A stretch of 64,000 bases of DNA from Ipomoea triloba (taxonomy: Eukaryota > Streptophyta > Magnoliopsida > Solanales > Convolvulaceae), in NCBI RefSeq assembly GCF_003576645.1, contig NC_044919.1:22207057-22271056 (forward strand). Direction: 5' to 3'. Shown here one piece after another: positions 1 through 9,700 of this stretch; within the stretch, counting starts at the first letter, position 1, and each line of letters opens with the position of its first letter. Position numbers and translations under genes: made by a program. Below the pieces are notes generated by a model. It worked only from the letters and a program-made list of their open reading frames with translations, searched no databases and was not told where the DNA came from.

Positions 1-864
1 TAATAGGATATTGATTCATATGTAATGTATCTGGAAATCACTAAATGAACTTAAGGATATGTTCCAAGTGATATCTTTTAGATGAATCAAACTTGTTTCT
101 CTCGCAATCTGTGTTCGAAAGGTAGTTCGAGAGGTCACCCGATCAGTTTGTCTATATACGTTATGTCTCGAAGAAGGGTAGTTCGAGAGGTCACTTCGAA
201 AGATAACAAACTGATATCTCTGAACGGAGGAATAAGGAGGGTTAGGGATCAATCACTCAGGGGGAAGATCCTTAACCAGATCAAGACGGAGGAGTAAGGA
301 GGTTTAGGGATCAATCACTCAGGGGGAAGATCCTTAAACTCATGTGGAAGACATTTCACCTTCGAGAGGTGAATCCGATAAGTTCAACGAAATCCTTAAA
401 CTCATGTGGAAGACAATTCACCTTCGAGAGGTGAATCCGATAAGTTCAACGAATACATGAAGGGAACGGCTAACTTTGGATATTAATGCTAGCCACGTGG
501 TCATCGGTTACTGACGGTTTTCCGCACTTAAGGGCATTATCTTGATTAATGGGAGCATGCCTGTATAAACATCTCATTATATCCCACTATCCAAAAACCG
601 CATTATACTTTACCAAAATACCCTTACCATATATTACATACATAACCGTTATAAAGGGTATTTCTGACCTTTTACTTCTTTGAAATTAACCGGTATCTTT
701 CCTCGGATCAAATATTCAACCCTACCCATATATCCAACCCGAATCCACATGATATAAAAGCCAAATCCTTCTTCTTTACCCGGATTCAAGCTAAAACCGT
801 TTACCCAAAATCCCCAAATACTAAACGCAGTACACATTCCCTCCAAAACATCTAACCTTCATCA
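1..864 (+). repeat. Internal untranslated region with duplicated blocks and TCGAGAGGT words
   Basis: There is no credible coding sequence here. Three blocks are duplicated. One, around 115-140 and 170-195, carries GTTCGAGAGGTCAC. One, around 237-288 and 297-349, carries AGGGATCAATCACTCAGGGG. One, around 339-392 and 399-452, carries CCTTCGAGAGGTGAATCC. The last forms a small stem, TTCACC pairing with GGTGAA. The 600-864 part is AT-rich with no repeats seen and leads into the ORF. In Sireviruses this position would be the spacer between pol and the extra ORF. Confidence 0.6.
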
Positions 865-3800
865 ATGGCGTCCGAATCCTCTACATCAACCTCATCTTCC
901 GACGCATATCAGAGGGAGTTGCTACACATTCGCTCTCAGATCAAACAAGTCAAGGCGGGGAGTATCCTTGACAGAAACGGCTTCATCACCAACTCCCCTA
1001 ATCCAAAAATGGCGGAAAAAGTCCTGAAGAAGTTTGAGAAAGCAGGACTGATGAAATACATGACGCACGACTACCGGACCGTTCACCCCCTCGACTTCAC
1101 AGAATGGTTCGCAAATGCCAAGGTCACGAAGGGTAAAATCGAAAGCCGCTTTAATGATTTTCCCATCACAACATCTGTAGGTGACCTCAGAGCGGCATTT
1201 GATTTCGCGTCATCGGAGGAAGCAGTCAAGCATCTATCGGATTACGACTTGGACAAGCAAGCCTTCTGGGAGAAAATCCGACTAGCGACTGCACCACCCA
1301 GAGCATCCTCTGCCCTCCGCAAGTACCACCTAAAGGAGAGGTTTGCTCTCGCTGCCGACCTAATCATGAAGTTTGTGCTCGGCAAGGTGTCCGGAACTGA
1401 CGAGGTTAGTCTAGACCTCCTCAAAATCCTCCATGCCATTTGGAACAACAACAAGCTGGACTGGGCACATATTATCTTCAACTTCCTCCAACAGCAAGTG
1501 ATGCGCTCAGTCTCCAACGCCAACCTGTCGATCAGTAAAAAGGTTGGTTTCGGCTTTGTTGTGCAATTTCTCCTAAGCCTGAAGGGCTTTGAATTGAGGG
1601 AAGGAAAAGAGATTCATCGAAATACCTATATGGGTAGGACGAAATCTCTAGTCCCCAAAGCTAAAGGTGTTAAGGCTGCACCTTCTCCCTCACAGCCAAA
1701 AGGAAGGGGCAAAAGGAAAGCCCCAGCCAAGGAGAAGGACTCTGATGATGAGCCTTTGGATGCTCTGATTCAGAGAGTTGCTTTGAGGGCCAAAAAGGCC
1801 AAAAATATTGCTGTCACCCAGGTTCGAGAGGTGACACCGTCAGTTATACAAGTACCCTTCGAGGACAGGGCACAAGCCCAGGGGGAACCTCAGGCTACAC
1901 TGGCCACTGAGGTTGAGAGAGTGCCCCCTACCAGGTCCCTGTCAAGAGATTTGTGTGTTAATGATGATATTACTGCTGAGGGTACTGGTGACTCTGTTGG
2001 TTTATCTCGAGAGATGGCTCGAGAGGTTGAAGGTACTGGGATCAGTGATCCAGTACAAGGAGATGCAGAAGAACCACGTGAGATGGTTCGAGAGACAGAC
2101 TACACAGTCAGGGTGGGAGATGATCTCTTGGAGCATAGTCGAGAGATCACAGCTCAGATAGACGAAGCAATCTCTGCCACTGAAATCATCTCTGATGGGC
2201 GGGATGACTTATATGAAGAAGTTTCCACTCAGTTGGCAATGGAAGCACCCACTCTTGATGACTTCTCCAGGGTGATCAGGTGGATCAACTGGAGAACCAA
2301 TTCTTTCACTCAATTGATGAGTCAAGCAGCCGAAATGGAGGCAGAAGAGCAGTTTGCACTCCAGTGGTTGGGCATCTCCGAGATCCCAGCTCATCATCTC
2401 CTAGACCTTGCCCACGAAACAAGAGTGGCTAAACTGAACAGTGGAAGAACTGATAAGGGCAAAGGAATAGCTGAAGAAACCGAGGTTGAGCCTGAGGAGG
2501 ATCCAGAACTTGATGCACAATTTCGAGAAGATATCAGGCTCGCCACTGCCATCTCCTTGGGACAGAACGTTGAGTTCACGAGAGGTCCAGGAGAGACCTC
2601 TGGGGTTGCTCACGATGATATCGCAACAGCCGCAATCCCACTGTCCCAAGTCAGCAACTCTGCTCTGGATGAACAGGTAGAAGCTTCGAGAGGTGAATCC
2701 GAGACCTCTGAAGCACTTCAAGTGGCACCCAACACCGTTCTACTTTTGCCACCACCCGCATCCACACCCTCGAACACTACAGATGAAGCACAGATAATTC
2801 GAGAGGGTGAAGTTCCGTTGCTCACACTGCCAGGTTTTACTACTGCTCCTGAAATAATCATCATCCCAGACTCATCGGAGCAGACCGAAGAGCAACACAA
2901 TGAACAACTTGAGCAGAATGCCCCAAGTCCTGCTGGTTCGAGGAGTACTGATGATAACATCGAAGGTGGAAACCAGGAAGCACCTGTCGACACTACGTCT
3001 CCAACCTCACCAGCAGATGACACAGTTCCCAGCACTGATTCGAGAGGTGATGCTAAGGGGGAACCTCTATTGGATGAAATCAGGGAAGCGTCCAATACCG
3101 AAGAACCCTCTCTGGCTGACCCTATCTCCACAGTCGCTGAAGCTGAGGCTCCAGGTTCGAGAGGTGAGGAGCAAGAAGTGATTCATCCCTCAGGTGGAAA
3201 CCGGGAAGCCCCTGACATGGAGCTACCTTCGAGCTCTGAACCCTGTGTCCCTGTGGATCCTCAGACAATAAATCGAGAGGTGGACTCGCATCTGCAAGTC
3301 ATGGGTGGAAATCTGGAAGCACCCAAGTCCCCTCCGACAAAAGGTACATCTCGATCCTCATCTCCTACTTCTGACTATGATCAACAGGCCGAAGAAATCT
3401 TCATTGGCGAAATGCGTCAATTCATGGCTGATCAATCTCAGAAGATGGCTCAGCTCGAAAGAATACTCGCTGTGGTCCGCAATGCTGCAATGCCTGTTGC
3501 TGGCACAAGTGAATCCCAAGGCCGTCATGCTGAACTTCTCGAACAGGCAATATGGGCCGAGGATGCAGCACGGAAAGCCACTGATGAAGCCGCTGTAGCT
3601 CGAGCAGAGGCTGCAAGTGCGAGGGCTGAATTAGCCGAGATGCGAGCAGAGCTTCGAACCTTCCAATGTTCCAATGAACTTCGACAGGATGTGATGAAAG
3701 CCATACTCGATGACCTGTCGAACCAAGTGCCTGCCCAACTTCAAGCAATCTTCGAAGGTATGTCCATCCTCCTCTCCCGTGCTGATGATGCCAACAAGGG

Positions 3801-4329
3801 GGAAAAGAAAGAGAAAAAGAAGGGGGAAACAACGGGCAAGAAAAGGGCAGCAAGTGAACCAGCTGGACCACCTCCAAAAATACCAAGAATCATGAGCAAA
3901 GCAGTGGAGGATGCTAAACAGGCAGAAAACCTAAGGGTACAGCGTACACTGGAAATGGAGAGAAGGAGAGAAGAGGACAGAGAAAGAAGAAGAAAAAGAC
4001 AAGAACGACAGTCAGAAGAAGAAAGGAAGATAGATCTTCTCATGACAAACTTTAAGTTTGGGAACAGAGAAGACACTGAACAAATTCTGACTCTGGAGAT
4101 ATTCAAGCTTCTGAAAATCACTGGGATATCTACACACAGCAATATGTCTCCAGAAGAATGCATTGCCTGGTGGAAAGATGGAGTAATTGATGGTGAGTTC
4201 GTGGGGGAAGCCTACAGGAACTACAGGCATCTAGATGTCACAGATGAATACTTAAGCCTGGTAAATCCGAAAGACCTCATCAAGACACGAGAAGCCATTA
4301 ACAAGAAAAGGAAAGCCAACAAGAAGTAA
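865..4329 (+). CDS. Large retrotransposon-encoded protein of unknown function, 1154 aa
   Basis: I do not recognise this protein with certainty. Roughly residues 1-270 are a mixed alpha-helical domain of ordinary composition. A basic Lys/Arg patch follows at about 275-320, then a long acidic Ser/Pro/Thr/Glu-rich region of low complexity (about 330-830). An Ala/Glu/Arg-rich segment with strong coiled-coil character lies at about 842-960, with very basic stretches near 978-1010 and 1032-1055 that could be nuclear signals or nucleic-acid-binding tails, and a short globular tail. No zinc knuckle, DSG protease, YVDD, integrase, signal peptide or membrane segment is visible. Its place just before the polypurine tract and 3' LTR matches the env-like ORF of Sireviruses, but nothing shows an envelope function. 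A gag-like structural role is equally possible. The frame is fully open here and, as far as visible, in the inverted copy. The ATG at 865 is the first in frame. Confidence 0.72.
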   Translation: MASESSTSTSSSDAYQRELLHIRSQIKQVKAGSILDRNGFITNSPNPKMAEKVLKKFEKAGLMKYMTHDYRTVHPLDFTEWFANAKVTKGKIESRFNDFPITTSVGDLRAAFDFASSEEAVKHLSDYDLDKQAFWEKIRLATAPPRASSALRKYHLKERFALAADLIMKFVLGKVSGTDEVSLDLLKILHAIWNNNKLDWAHIIFNFLQQQVMRSVSNANLSISKKVGFGFVVQFLLSLKGFELREGKEIHRNTYMGRTKSLVPKAKGVKAAPSPSQPKGRGKRKAPAKEKDSDDEPLDALIQRVALRAKKAKNIAVTQVREVTPSVIQVPFEDRAQAQGEPQATLATEVERVPPTRSLSRDLCVNDDITAEGTGDSVGLSREMAREVEGTGISDPVQGDAEEPREMVRETDYTVRVGDDLLEHSREITAQIDEAISATEIISDGRDDLYEEVSTQLAMEAPTLDDFSRVIRWINWRTNSFTQLMSQAAEMEAEEQFALQWLGISEIPAHHLLDLAHETRVAKLNSGRTDKGKGIAEETEVEPEEDPELDAQFREDIRLATAISLGQNVEFTRGPGETSGVAHDDIATAAIPLSQVSNSALDEQVEASRGESETSEALQVAPNTVLLLPPPASTPSNTTDEAQIIREGEVPLLTLPGFTTAPEIIIIPDSSEQTEEQHNEQLEQNAPSPAGSRSTDDNIEGGNQEAPVDTTSPTSPADDTVPSTDSRGDAKGEPLLDEIREASNTEEPSLADPISTVAEAEAPGSRGEEQEVIHPSGGNREAPDMELPSSSEPCVPVDPQTINREVDSHLQVMGGNLEAPKSPPTKGTSRSSSPTSDYDQQAEEIFIGEMRQFMADQSQKMAQLERILAVVRNAAMPVAGTSESQGRHAELLEQAIWAEDAARKATDEAAVARAEAASARAELAEMRAELRTFQCSNELRQDVMKAILDDLSNQVPAQLQAIFEGMSILLSRADDANKGEKKEKKKGETTGKKRAASEPAGPPPKIPRIMSKAVEDAKQAENLRVQRTLEMERRREEDRERRRKRQERQSEEERKIDLLMTNFKFGNREDTEQILTLEIFKLLKITGISTHSNMSPEECIAWWKDGVIDGEFVGEAYRNYRHLDVTDEYLSLVNPKDLIKTREAINKKRKANKK

Positions 4330-4604
4330 GCTCTCATGGTCCAAACTCCATCTCATTTCAATGTATTGATATCTATGTTGTTCTTGGTCTTATTTCTTTC
4401 AATCCTGTCTACTAAACTCTACTTTGTAAACATTCCCTTCTTATAATCATATATATCTTTTGCTGGGGGTGTTGCGTGAGTTATATTATTCATAGTTTAG
4501 TAGAGTATGTTGTCAAACTTACCATATGCGCTGAAAAATAAAATCCTTGTTAATTCTTTCTATCAAATCAGCCATATAGAGTAAGTATAAGTGTTGGCAT
4601 CATC
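4330..4604 (+). other. 3' untranslated stretch between the large ORF and the polypurine tract
   Basis: AT-rich sequence without an ORF. It is conserved in the inverted copy (about 60889-61163), which argues that it belongs to the element rather than being intergenic filler. Confidence 0.6.
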
Positions 4605-4618
4605 AAAAAGGGGGAAAT
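4605..4618 (+). promoter_or_regulatory. Polypurine tract (plus-strand primer)
   Basis: The purine run AAAAAGGGGGAAAT lies directly before the TG that opens the 3' LTR. That is where an LTR retrotransposon's plus-strand DNA synthesis is primed. The same tract is present in the inverted copy at 60875-60888. Confidence 0.85.
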
Positions 4619-4912
4619 TGTTAGGAACATCATGTAATAGGTTTTGATGATACCAACTGTTAAGTAGAAATCCCCGAGTCTCGACGCATAGGCAAAACGC
4701 TGTAAGTTCGACAAGTAAACCAAGAGCGAAAATACAACCGAGTAACTTTGAGCTCAACTCGGAAAATATTTAAGCTTGAGGGAAATTTGTTTGAACATCT
4801 TAGAAGTCTCGTGTGTTGTAATCATATAGACAGATCAGAAGAAAGCATGGGACAACACTGGAGGAATAAGGGTCTGCGAGACATCAACTAAGTCTCGAGA
4901 CATAAGCAGAGT

Positions 4913-4985
4913 TCGAGAGGTAGGACCTCTCGATACAGTTATCCAGTTCGAGACATAAACAGAGTTCGAGAGATAGACCTCTCGA
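4913..4985 (+). promoter_or_regulatory. Two palindromic TCGAGAGGT/ACCTCTCGA sites in the LTR upstream region
   Basis: At 4913-4933 TCGAGAGGT is followed by a 3-nt spacer and ACCTCTCGA, a perfect 9-bp-arm palindrome. At 4966-4985 TCGAGAG and CTCTCGA flank a 6-nt spacer. Both lie about 0.5 kb before the TATA box. Single copies of related words (AGTCTCGAGACATAAGC, GTTCGAGACATAAAC) lie between them. The inverted copy keeps both palindromes near 60507-60526 and 60559-60579. They could be protein-binding sites, but that is inference. Confidence 0.6.
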
Positions 4986-5457
4986 TATTTGAGTTCGAGA
5001 CATCAAGCGATCAAGATATCAACCTTGGTCTCGATACACTAACAATTCTCCAACAAAGCTGAATGACGGTCATACTTAAAGTTTGGAGAAGAAGAATATC
5101 ATGGAGATGGAATAATGAAGAGGTGCCGAACGTGAAGATTTCAAAATGGGCGGAAATGGATGACACGTCAGATTTCCACCACAAACGGTCAAAAGGTGCA
5201 CCAATGCTGAAGTGGTCTGATTCCCTACAAACAAGGAATAATGGGAATATAAAAAGAGTAACTTTTACCAAAAGACGAAAGTGGAGCATGGACTCAAGAA
5301 AGTGAACTATGGAATATTCACTACAAGACAAAGAGGTTCAAGTTACAAGATCACCACTCCATGAAATATGCTGAAAATATGCAAGACCCATGATCAGCAT
5401 GGGAGACAAATTTCAAACGGAATAATTTTCCCTCCAACGGAATTATTCCTCTACTCT

Positions 5458-5467
5458 CATATATAAG
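5458..5467 (+). promoter_or_regulatory. LTR TATA box
   Basis: CATATATAAGG lies in the middle of the LTR where a U3/R boundary is expected, followed by a purine-rich stretch. The inverted copy has the same box near 60024-60034. Confidence 0.6.
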
Positions 5468-5799
5468 GACGTAAAGACACAGAAGAAAAAAAGGGGAAGA
5501 AAAAAGGGGAAAAGAGAGAAAAAGGAGTTAAAAGGAAAAGAAGTTCGAAATTCTTAAGAAGTGTCTGTCTAAAACGTTCAAGTGCAAGTGCTTAACTTGG
5601 AATATCATCCTGATATTCAAAACAGCGAGAAAACACATCTTAGTGTTTCAAGAGAGTTACAAAGCTTAAACTGTTATACATCCAGAAGGTGACCGAAGCT
5701 GCTCTACATCGAAGTTGATTCAACGATAGCTTGTGGTCAGATTGGAGTCTGTTACATTCAACTGTGACAACCAAAAACACCTTGCTTTGGATTAAGCAA

Positions 5800-6080
5800 G
5801 AGAGGTGGAGTAACCTGGCAGCTGTCCGAGTGAAAGAAACCTGAGGCTTGACGCGGGCTTGGTGATCAAAGGTCAAGTGCTCGAGAGGTGGAGTAGCTGG
5901 AAGCGGGGAGAAAGACCTTGGAGAGGCGGAGTAACCTGGGAGCTGTCTTGTGAAGATCCTGAGGCTTGACGCGGGCTTGGTGATCAAAGGTCAAGTGCTC
6001 GAGAGGTGGAGTAACAAGAAGCGGGGCGAAAAACCTGAGGCTTGAGGCGGGCTTCGTGATCAAAGCTCAAGCGCTCGATA
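5800..6080 (+). repeat. Tandem repeats inside the LTR
   Basis: The block CCTGAGGCTTGACGCGGGCT recurs at about 5839, 5958 and 6031, each time followed by GATCAAAG, CAAGTGCTCGAGAGGTGGAG and a GAAGCGGGG stretch. In the inverted copy the same block is amplified differently (59330-59730), so this part of the LTR length is unstable. Confidence 0.7.
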
Positions 6081-6445
6081 TTGTACTAAAAAGGGAAGTT
6101 TTTAGTGCAATCCTTCCAGGGAGTTTCTGGAAGAAGAGTGGACGTAGGCGGGTTGGCCGAACCACTTAAAAATCTCTCTTGCATTTACTTACTGTTTTTA
6201 TCTCTCGCTAACCTCTCGATTGCACTGCATATAAACGCACTTCTCGAACTAACTCAAACTCGTGCTAACTAAAAGGGGATAACATTTCCGCTGCGCATAA
6301 AACTTTGTCTTCACCTCGTGAGGTATCGAACCTAAACATCCTAAGTTCAATACACACGAGAGGTTGAAAAGATTTGCAAAATCTTATACAAGTCTATTCA
6401 CCCCCCCCCCCTCTAGACTTGTACCCCATCCCCTTGGGACCAACA

Positions 6446-6544
6446 GCATAGTATTAATTCCCTGTGGGATCGACCCTTGCTTTTGCACACTATCACTACA
6501 CCGACTCGTGCACTTGCGAGGACATATATTAAAATTGTCCATCA
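6446..6544 (+). repeat. End of the Athila-like 5' LTR
   Basis: The sequence runs to TCCATCA just before the primer site. The rest of this LTR lies to the left of the inserted SIRE-like element, outside the window. Confidence 0.6.
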
Positions 6545-6549
6545 ATTTT

Positions 6550-6567
6550 TGGCGCCGTTGCCGGGGA
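6550..6567 (+). promoter_or_regulatory. Primer binding site (tRNA-Asp type)
   Basis: TGGCGCCGTTGCCGGGGA matches the 3' end of plant tRNA-Asp, the primer typical of Athila and related Ty3/gypsy elements. It begins 5 nt after the LTR's terminal CA. Confidence 0.85.
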
Positions 6568-6741
6568 ATTATTTATTGTGCAGTTTGTTTTTTCCCTTTG
6601 CTTAATTTTGCTTTCAAAACAAAAAAAACAAAAAAAAAAATAGTTATTTAATACTTGTTTCTTTGTTTCCATTTTGCTTTAAATCATTCTGCCTGTTTTT
6701 TTATTTTATTTTTCTTGTTAGTTTATTTGTTCTTTTAATTT

Positions 6742-8181
6742 ATGCAAGGTCGTCATTCCTTAAAACCTACACTTTTGCCTTTGGACGACAACATTGATAA
6801 GAAAAAGAAAAAGAAAAAGAAAAAGCCTTTACCTTTTGAAAATCCTAATCCTAAACCACAAGAAACAACCAAAACCATGGATGCACTTCCTCAACCCAAC
6901 CCTCAACCAAACTGTCAACCCAACCCTAGGCTAATGAAAGAATTCGGTAGGCCCCAAGTAGGAGGTTCACCCTCTTGTATAGTGCTTACTGATGCAGCCA
7001 GGAACTATGAGCTAAAGACGGTTCACTACAACCAATTGCCGTCTTTTCACGGTTTAGCAAACGAAGATGCCCTTACCTTTATCAGGGATTTCTACGGGAT
7101 AGTCCAACACTTCCCGTTGAATGACTTGACCGAGGATGCACTAAGGATGAGGTGTTTCCCATACACCTTGAAAGATGCAGCAAAAACATGGTTCATGACT
7201 CTTACACCTGGATCCCTTCGGACATGGCCGGAGGTGTATAACAAGTTTATTGGTAAGTTCTATTCCCATGCTAAAACTGCTGAATTGAGAAGAAAAATTG
7301 CGACCTTTTCGCAAGCTGAAGGCGAACCATTCCATGAGGCATGGGAAAGGTTCAACATGTTGCTCATTCAATGCCCTCACCATGGCTACCCATTGGAGCT
7401 TCAAAATTAAACTTTCTATGATGGTTTGACTCAAACCAGCCAATCAATGGTTGACAATGCGGCTGGAGGTGCCATGGGAGAAAAAACTGCGGAGGAAACC
7501 TTAGCATTGTATGAAATGCTAGGGGCAAACTCCCAACAAAAGAGCGTCAAGGGACGGACGCCAAGTATGTATGAAGTTAATTCAAATGCTGGGTTGGAAA
7601 TTCAAGTGTCTGAGTTAGCTAAACAAGTGAAAAACATGTATTCTATGATGAGTATGAAGCAAAACAATGCATCGATGGTGGACGAAAATGTTCATAATTT
7701 TGAACAGGCCAATGCTATGAATAGTTTCAATCAAAGGCCTAGAAATGACCCGTATTCTAATTCTTATAATCCGGGTTGGAAAAACCATCCCAATTTTTCT
7801 TGGAGTAATAACCAGAATAATTTTCAACCTATTGTTCCACCTCAACTGAAAAAACCATCTTGGGAGGATTCTTTGGATATTTTCATACAGAATTGTAATA
7901 GACAACAAGAAGCAAATAACCAGCGGTTCCAAATGCAACAAGAAGCAAACGATCAACGGTTCCAACAAACAGAGGCATCACTTGCTAAAACTGAGGCTTC
8001 ACTTGCCAGAAATGAAGCTTCCATGAGAAAGTTGGAAGTCCAAGTGGGGCAAATTGCCGAAGCTCTACAAGGCCATGTGCCAGGTAAGTTGCCTAGCCAA
8101 CCTGAAGAAGCTAAGGTTATGACTGTGTTAAGATGTGGTAGAGTTATTGAAAATGTTGAGAGTGTGCAACCCTTAATTTGA
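6742..8181 (+). pseudogene. Broken Athila-like gag
   Basis: One frame runs from 6742 to 8181 with a single in-frame TAA at 7408-7410. Residues about 95-225 are a typical plant Retrotrans_gag domain, with the pattern SFHG, then DALRMRCFPYTLKD, then AKTWF and FSQAEGEPFHEAWERF. After the stop the frame resumes with TFYDGLTQTSQ and a Gln/Asn-rich tail carrying a repeated Q-x-E-A-S-L-A motif (about 7915-8020) likely to form a coiled coil. The position of the stop suggests a CAA-to-TAA change. An alternative start is the ATG at 6877; the Lys-rich run before it may be untranslated. No protein of full length is expected without readthrough. Confidence 0.8.
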
Positions 8182-8389
8182 GAAAGATAATTGTAAGCGA
8201 AGCCCAGAATTGGACTAATCTTGGAAGGGCATGGGGCAAAAGGTGAGCCTATTGGTGAGCATTGAGAGGAAATCCCTTATCCCAAGTAAAAGGCAAGAGG
8301 GGTTGAATGGTGAAAGTTTTGAAAAAAGGGCTAAATAAGGCCACTCCTAGAGGTAAGATCCGAGGAAAGCCATCTTGCTAGGATTTGGG

Positions 8390-8582
8390 GCAACCATTGC
8401 ATCGTCTTTGAAAAAGCATAGAGATCTACATAAAGTCGGTTATCCCAATGACGTTACCCTAGAAGATGAGAAAACAAAAGTGGAGGCTAGGGTTCGGGTA
8501 CCCATTGCACCGACCTTCGAAAAAGCATAGAGCTCTCCATGTGAAGTCGGGTGCCCAATGACGTTACCCTAGGAAGTGAGAA
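8390..8582 (+). repeat. Two tandem copies of a block of about 80 bp
   Basis: AAAAAGCATAGAG and CCCAATGACGTTACCCTAG recur in the same order at about 8395-8473 and 8505-8582. The surrounding 8182-9025 is non-coding and is the region between gag and the 3' LTR. Confidence 0.6.
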
Positions 8583-9025
8583 GAATGAGTGACCACCCAA
8601 GCCATTGGCGGTGAATGGTCCATGACCCTACCTTCATTTTTTTATGCGTTGGGCTTTGGCGTTTCAATTGGACGGGTTGGTTGAGGTGTGTACATCGTTC
8701 CCACTAGTGGGATCGGCTTGAATGAAGGCCCTAGCAAAATAGGAGGTGAATCCAACTATGTTTTGCATGCTTGTAAATTGGCAAGAAAGGTGTGTTCCCC
8801 GATGCTTAATTTCTATCCTAACGGGGTTTTTGCTTCCCTTGTATATTCCTTGAGGGATCTCCTTTATAGATAACATGAGGGATCTCCCCCTCTCTGGTAT
8901 TTTACGCATTCATTTTTTATTGCCCGCATGTTCAATTGAGTGATCCTAGCTATCTTTGGCATTTATATGCTTGTGGTTTGAATTAGGTTTGCTTGAGGAC
9001 AAGCAAAATTAAAATGTGGAAACTT

Positions 9026-9700
9026 TGATAAGTGCTAAAGATAACTAGGCTAAGGGTCTAGATTGGGGTGAATTAGGAATGAATTTGTATCCTTTTTGTG
9101 AACTATTGATGGCATTTCTATGCTCTAATGTGACAATCAATTGCAAAGTCCGCTTTTGTCACACTTGGAATGGTTTTGTAGGTTTTTGGAAGCGTAAACG
9201 AGAAGCATGTGAACTTGGCAAGAGAAGGCAAAGCAAAGGAGAAGAGGTCGGAGGCAAAGCAGACTGTTCCACGCGTGGACACGACGTGGTATATATTCAG
9301 CAACTTCCATGCCGCTACTCCACGCGTCGACTAGGCGTCTTCCTCCCGATTTGGCAATTACACTCTTCATCTACTGAAATGGAAGTCATCGGAAAAACCT
9401 TTTATCAACTCTTCACTTTGATCCTTAGACGACCATTTATCCTGCTCCTCAACACCAAAACAACTTACAACATCACAAAGCTTTTCAGATCAAATGAGAC
9501 GTTTCTAAGCCCTAATTGTTCCGATGAAATATCGTCTTTCATTTGCATAGCAAAGAGATTTAATCTCACACGGTATGTTAAAATTCACTCTACGACCACT
9601 TATAGTCAGAGTTCATTACTTAGAAACCCTAACATGTTTTTTTACAGATTGAGCTACATCTAAACATCAACTAATGAATGCAACCGTAGAAAAACACAAG
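9026..9700 (+). repeat. Truncated 3' LTR of the Athila-like element
   Basis: GCTTGAGGACAAGC at about 8992 and a purine-rich stretch precede TGATAAGTGC, the usual arrangement at the 3' LTR boundary of Athila elements. The LTR contains two CCACGCGT words near 9270-9325. Its 3' end cannot be matched to 6446-6544, so it is truncated or too diverged. A long open frame at 9079-9663 looks like chance. Confidence 0.5.

Larger units (their letters stand above)
1..6445 (+). mobile_element. LTR retrotransposon copy A, 3' part (SIRE-like copia, inferred)
   Basis: The window opens inside this element and shows its 3' half: a motif-rich stretch, one 1154-codon ORF, a 3' untranslated stretch, a polypurine tract and a complete 3' LTR ending in CA at 6445. 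The 5' LTR, primer site and any gag-pol lie left of the window, so assignment to the Sirevirus type of Ty1/copia is an inference. It rests on the long LTR, the TGTTAGGA...CCAACA ends, the G-rich stretch near the LTR end and a large extra ORF just before the 3' LTR. A closely similar inverted copy occupies 58954-64000. The element interrupts the 5' LTR of an Athila-like element, and the 5 bp after it (GCATA) should be the right target duplication. Confidence 0.82.
4619..6445 (+). repeat. 3' LTR of copy A (1827 bp)
   Basis: It begins TGTTAGGAAC and ends GGGACCAACA, giving short inverted ends TGTT/AACA. It contains two palindromes built from TCGAGAGGT, a TATA box near 5459, a run of 73-119-bp repeats (about 5800-6080) and a poly-C stretch near 6402. 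The corresponding LTR of the inverted copy is 1921 bp, and the size difference lies mostly in the internal tandem repeats. Confidence 0.88.
6446..9700 (+). mobile_element. Athila-like gag-only LTR element (TR-GAG type), decayed
   Basis: This holds, in order, the last 99 bp of a 5' LTR, a tRNA-Asp type primer site, one broken gag frame, about 0.8 kb of non-coding DNA, a weak purine tract and the start of a 3' LTR at 9026. There is no protease, reverse transcriptase or integrase. The whole internal region is about 2.5 kb, so this is either a non-autonomous gag-only element or a large deletion derivative. Its 5' LTR is cut by the SIRE-like element. Its 3' LTR does not reach a sequence matching the 5' LTR end, so the right boundary (about 9700) is an estimate. 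Confidence 0.68.

Noticed and set aside
5640..6063. Overlapping minus-strand ORFs with repeated MITKPASSLR beginnings
   Set aside because: They come from tandem repeats inside the LTR, and the same frames recur in copy B.
9079..9663. 194-codon ORF
   Set aside because: It lies in the truncated 3' LTR of the gag-only element and resembles no family. LTR sequence is often open by chance.
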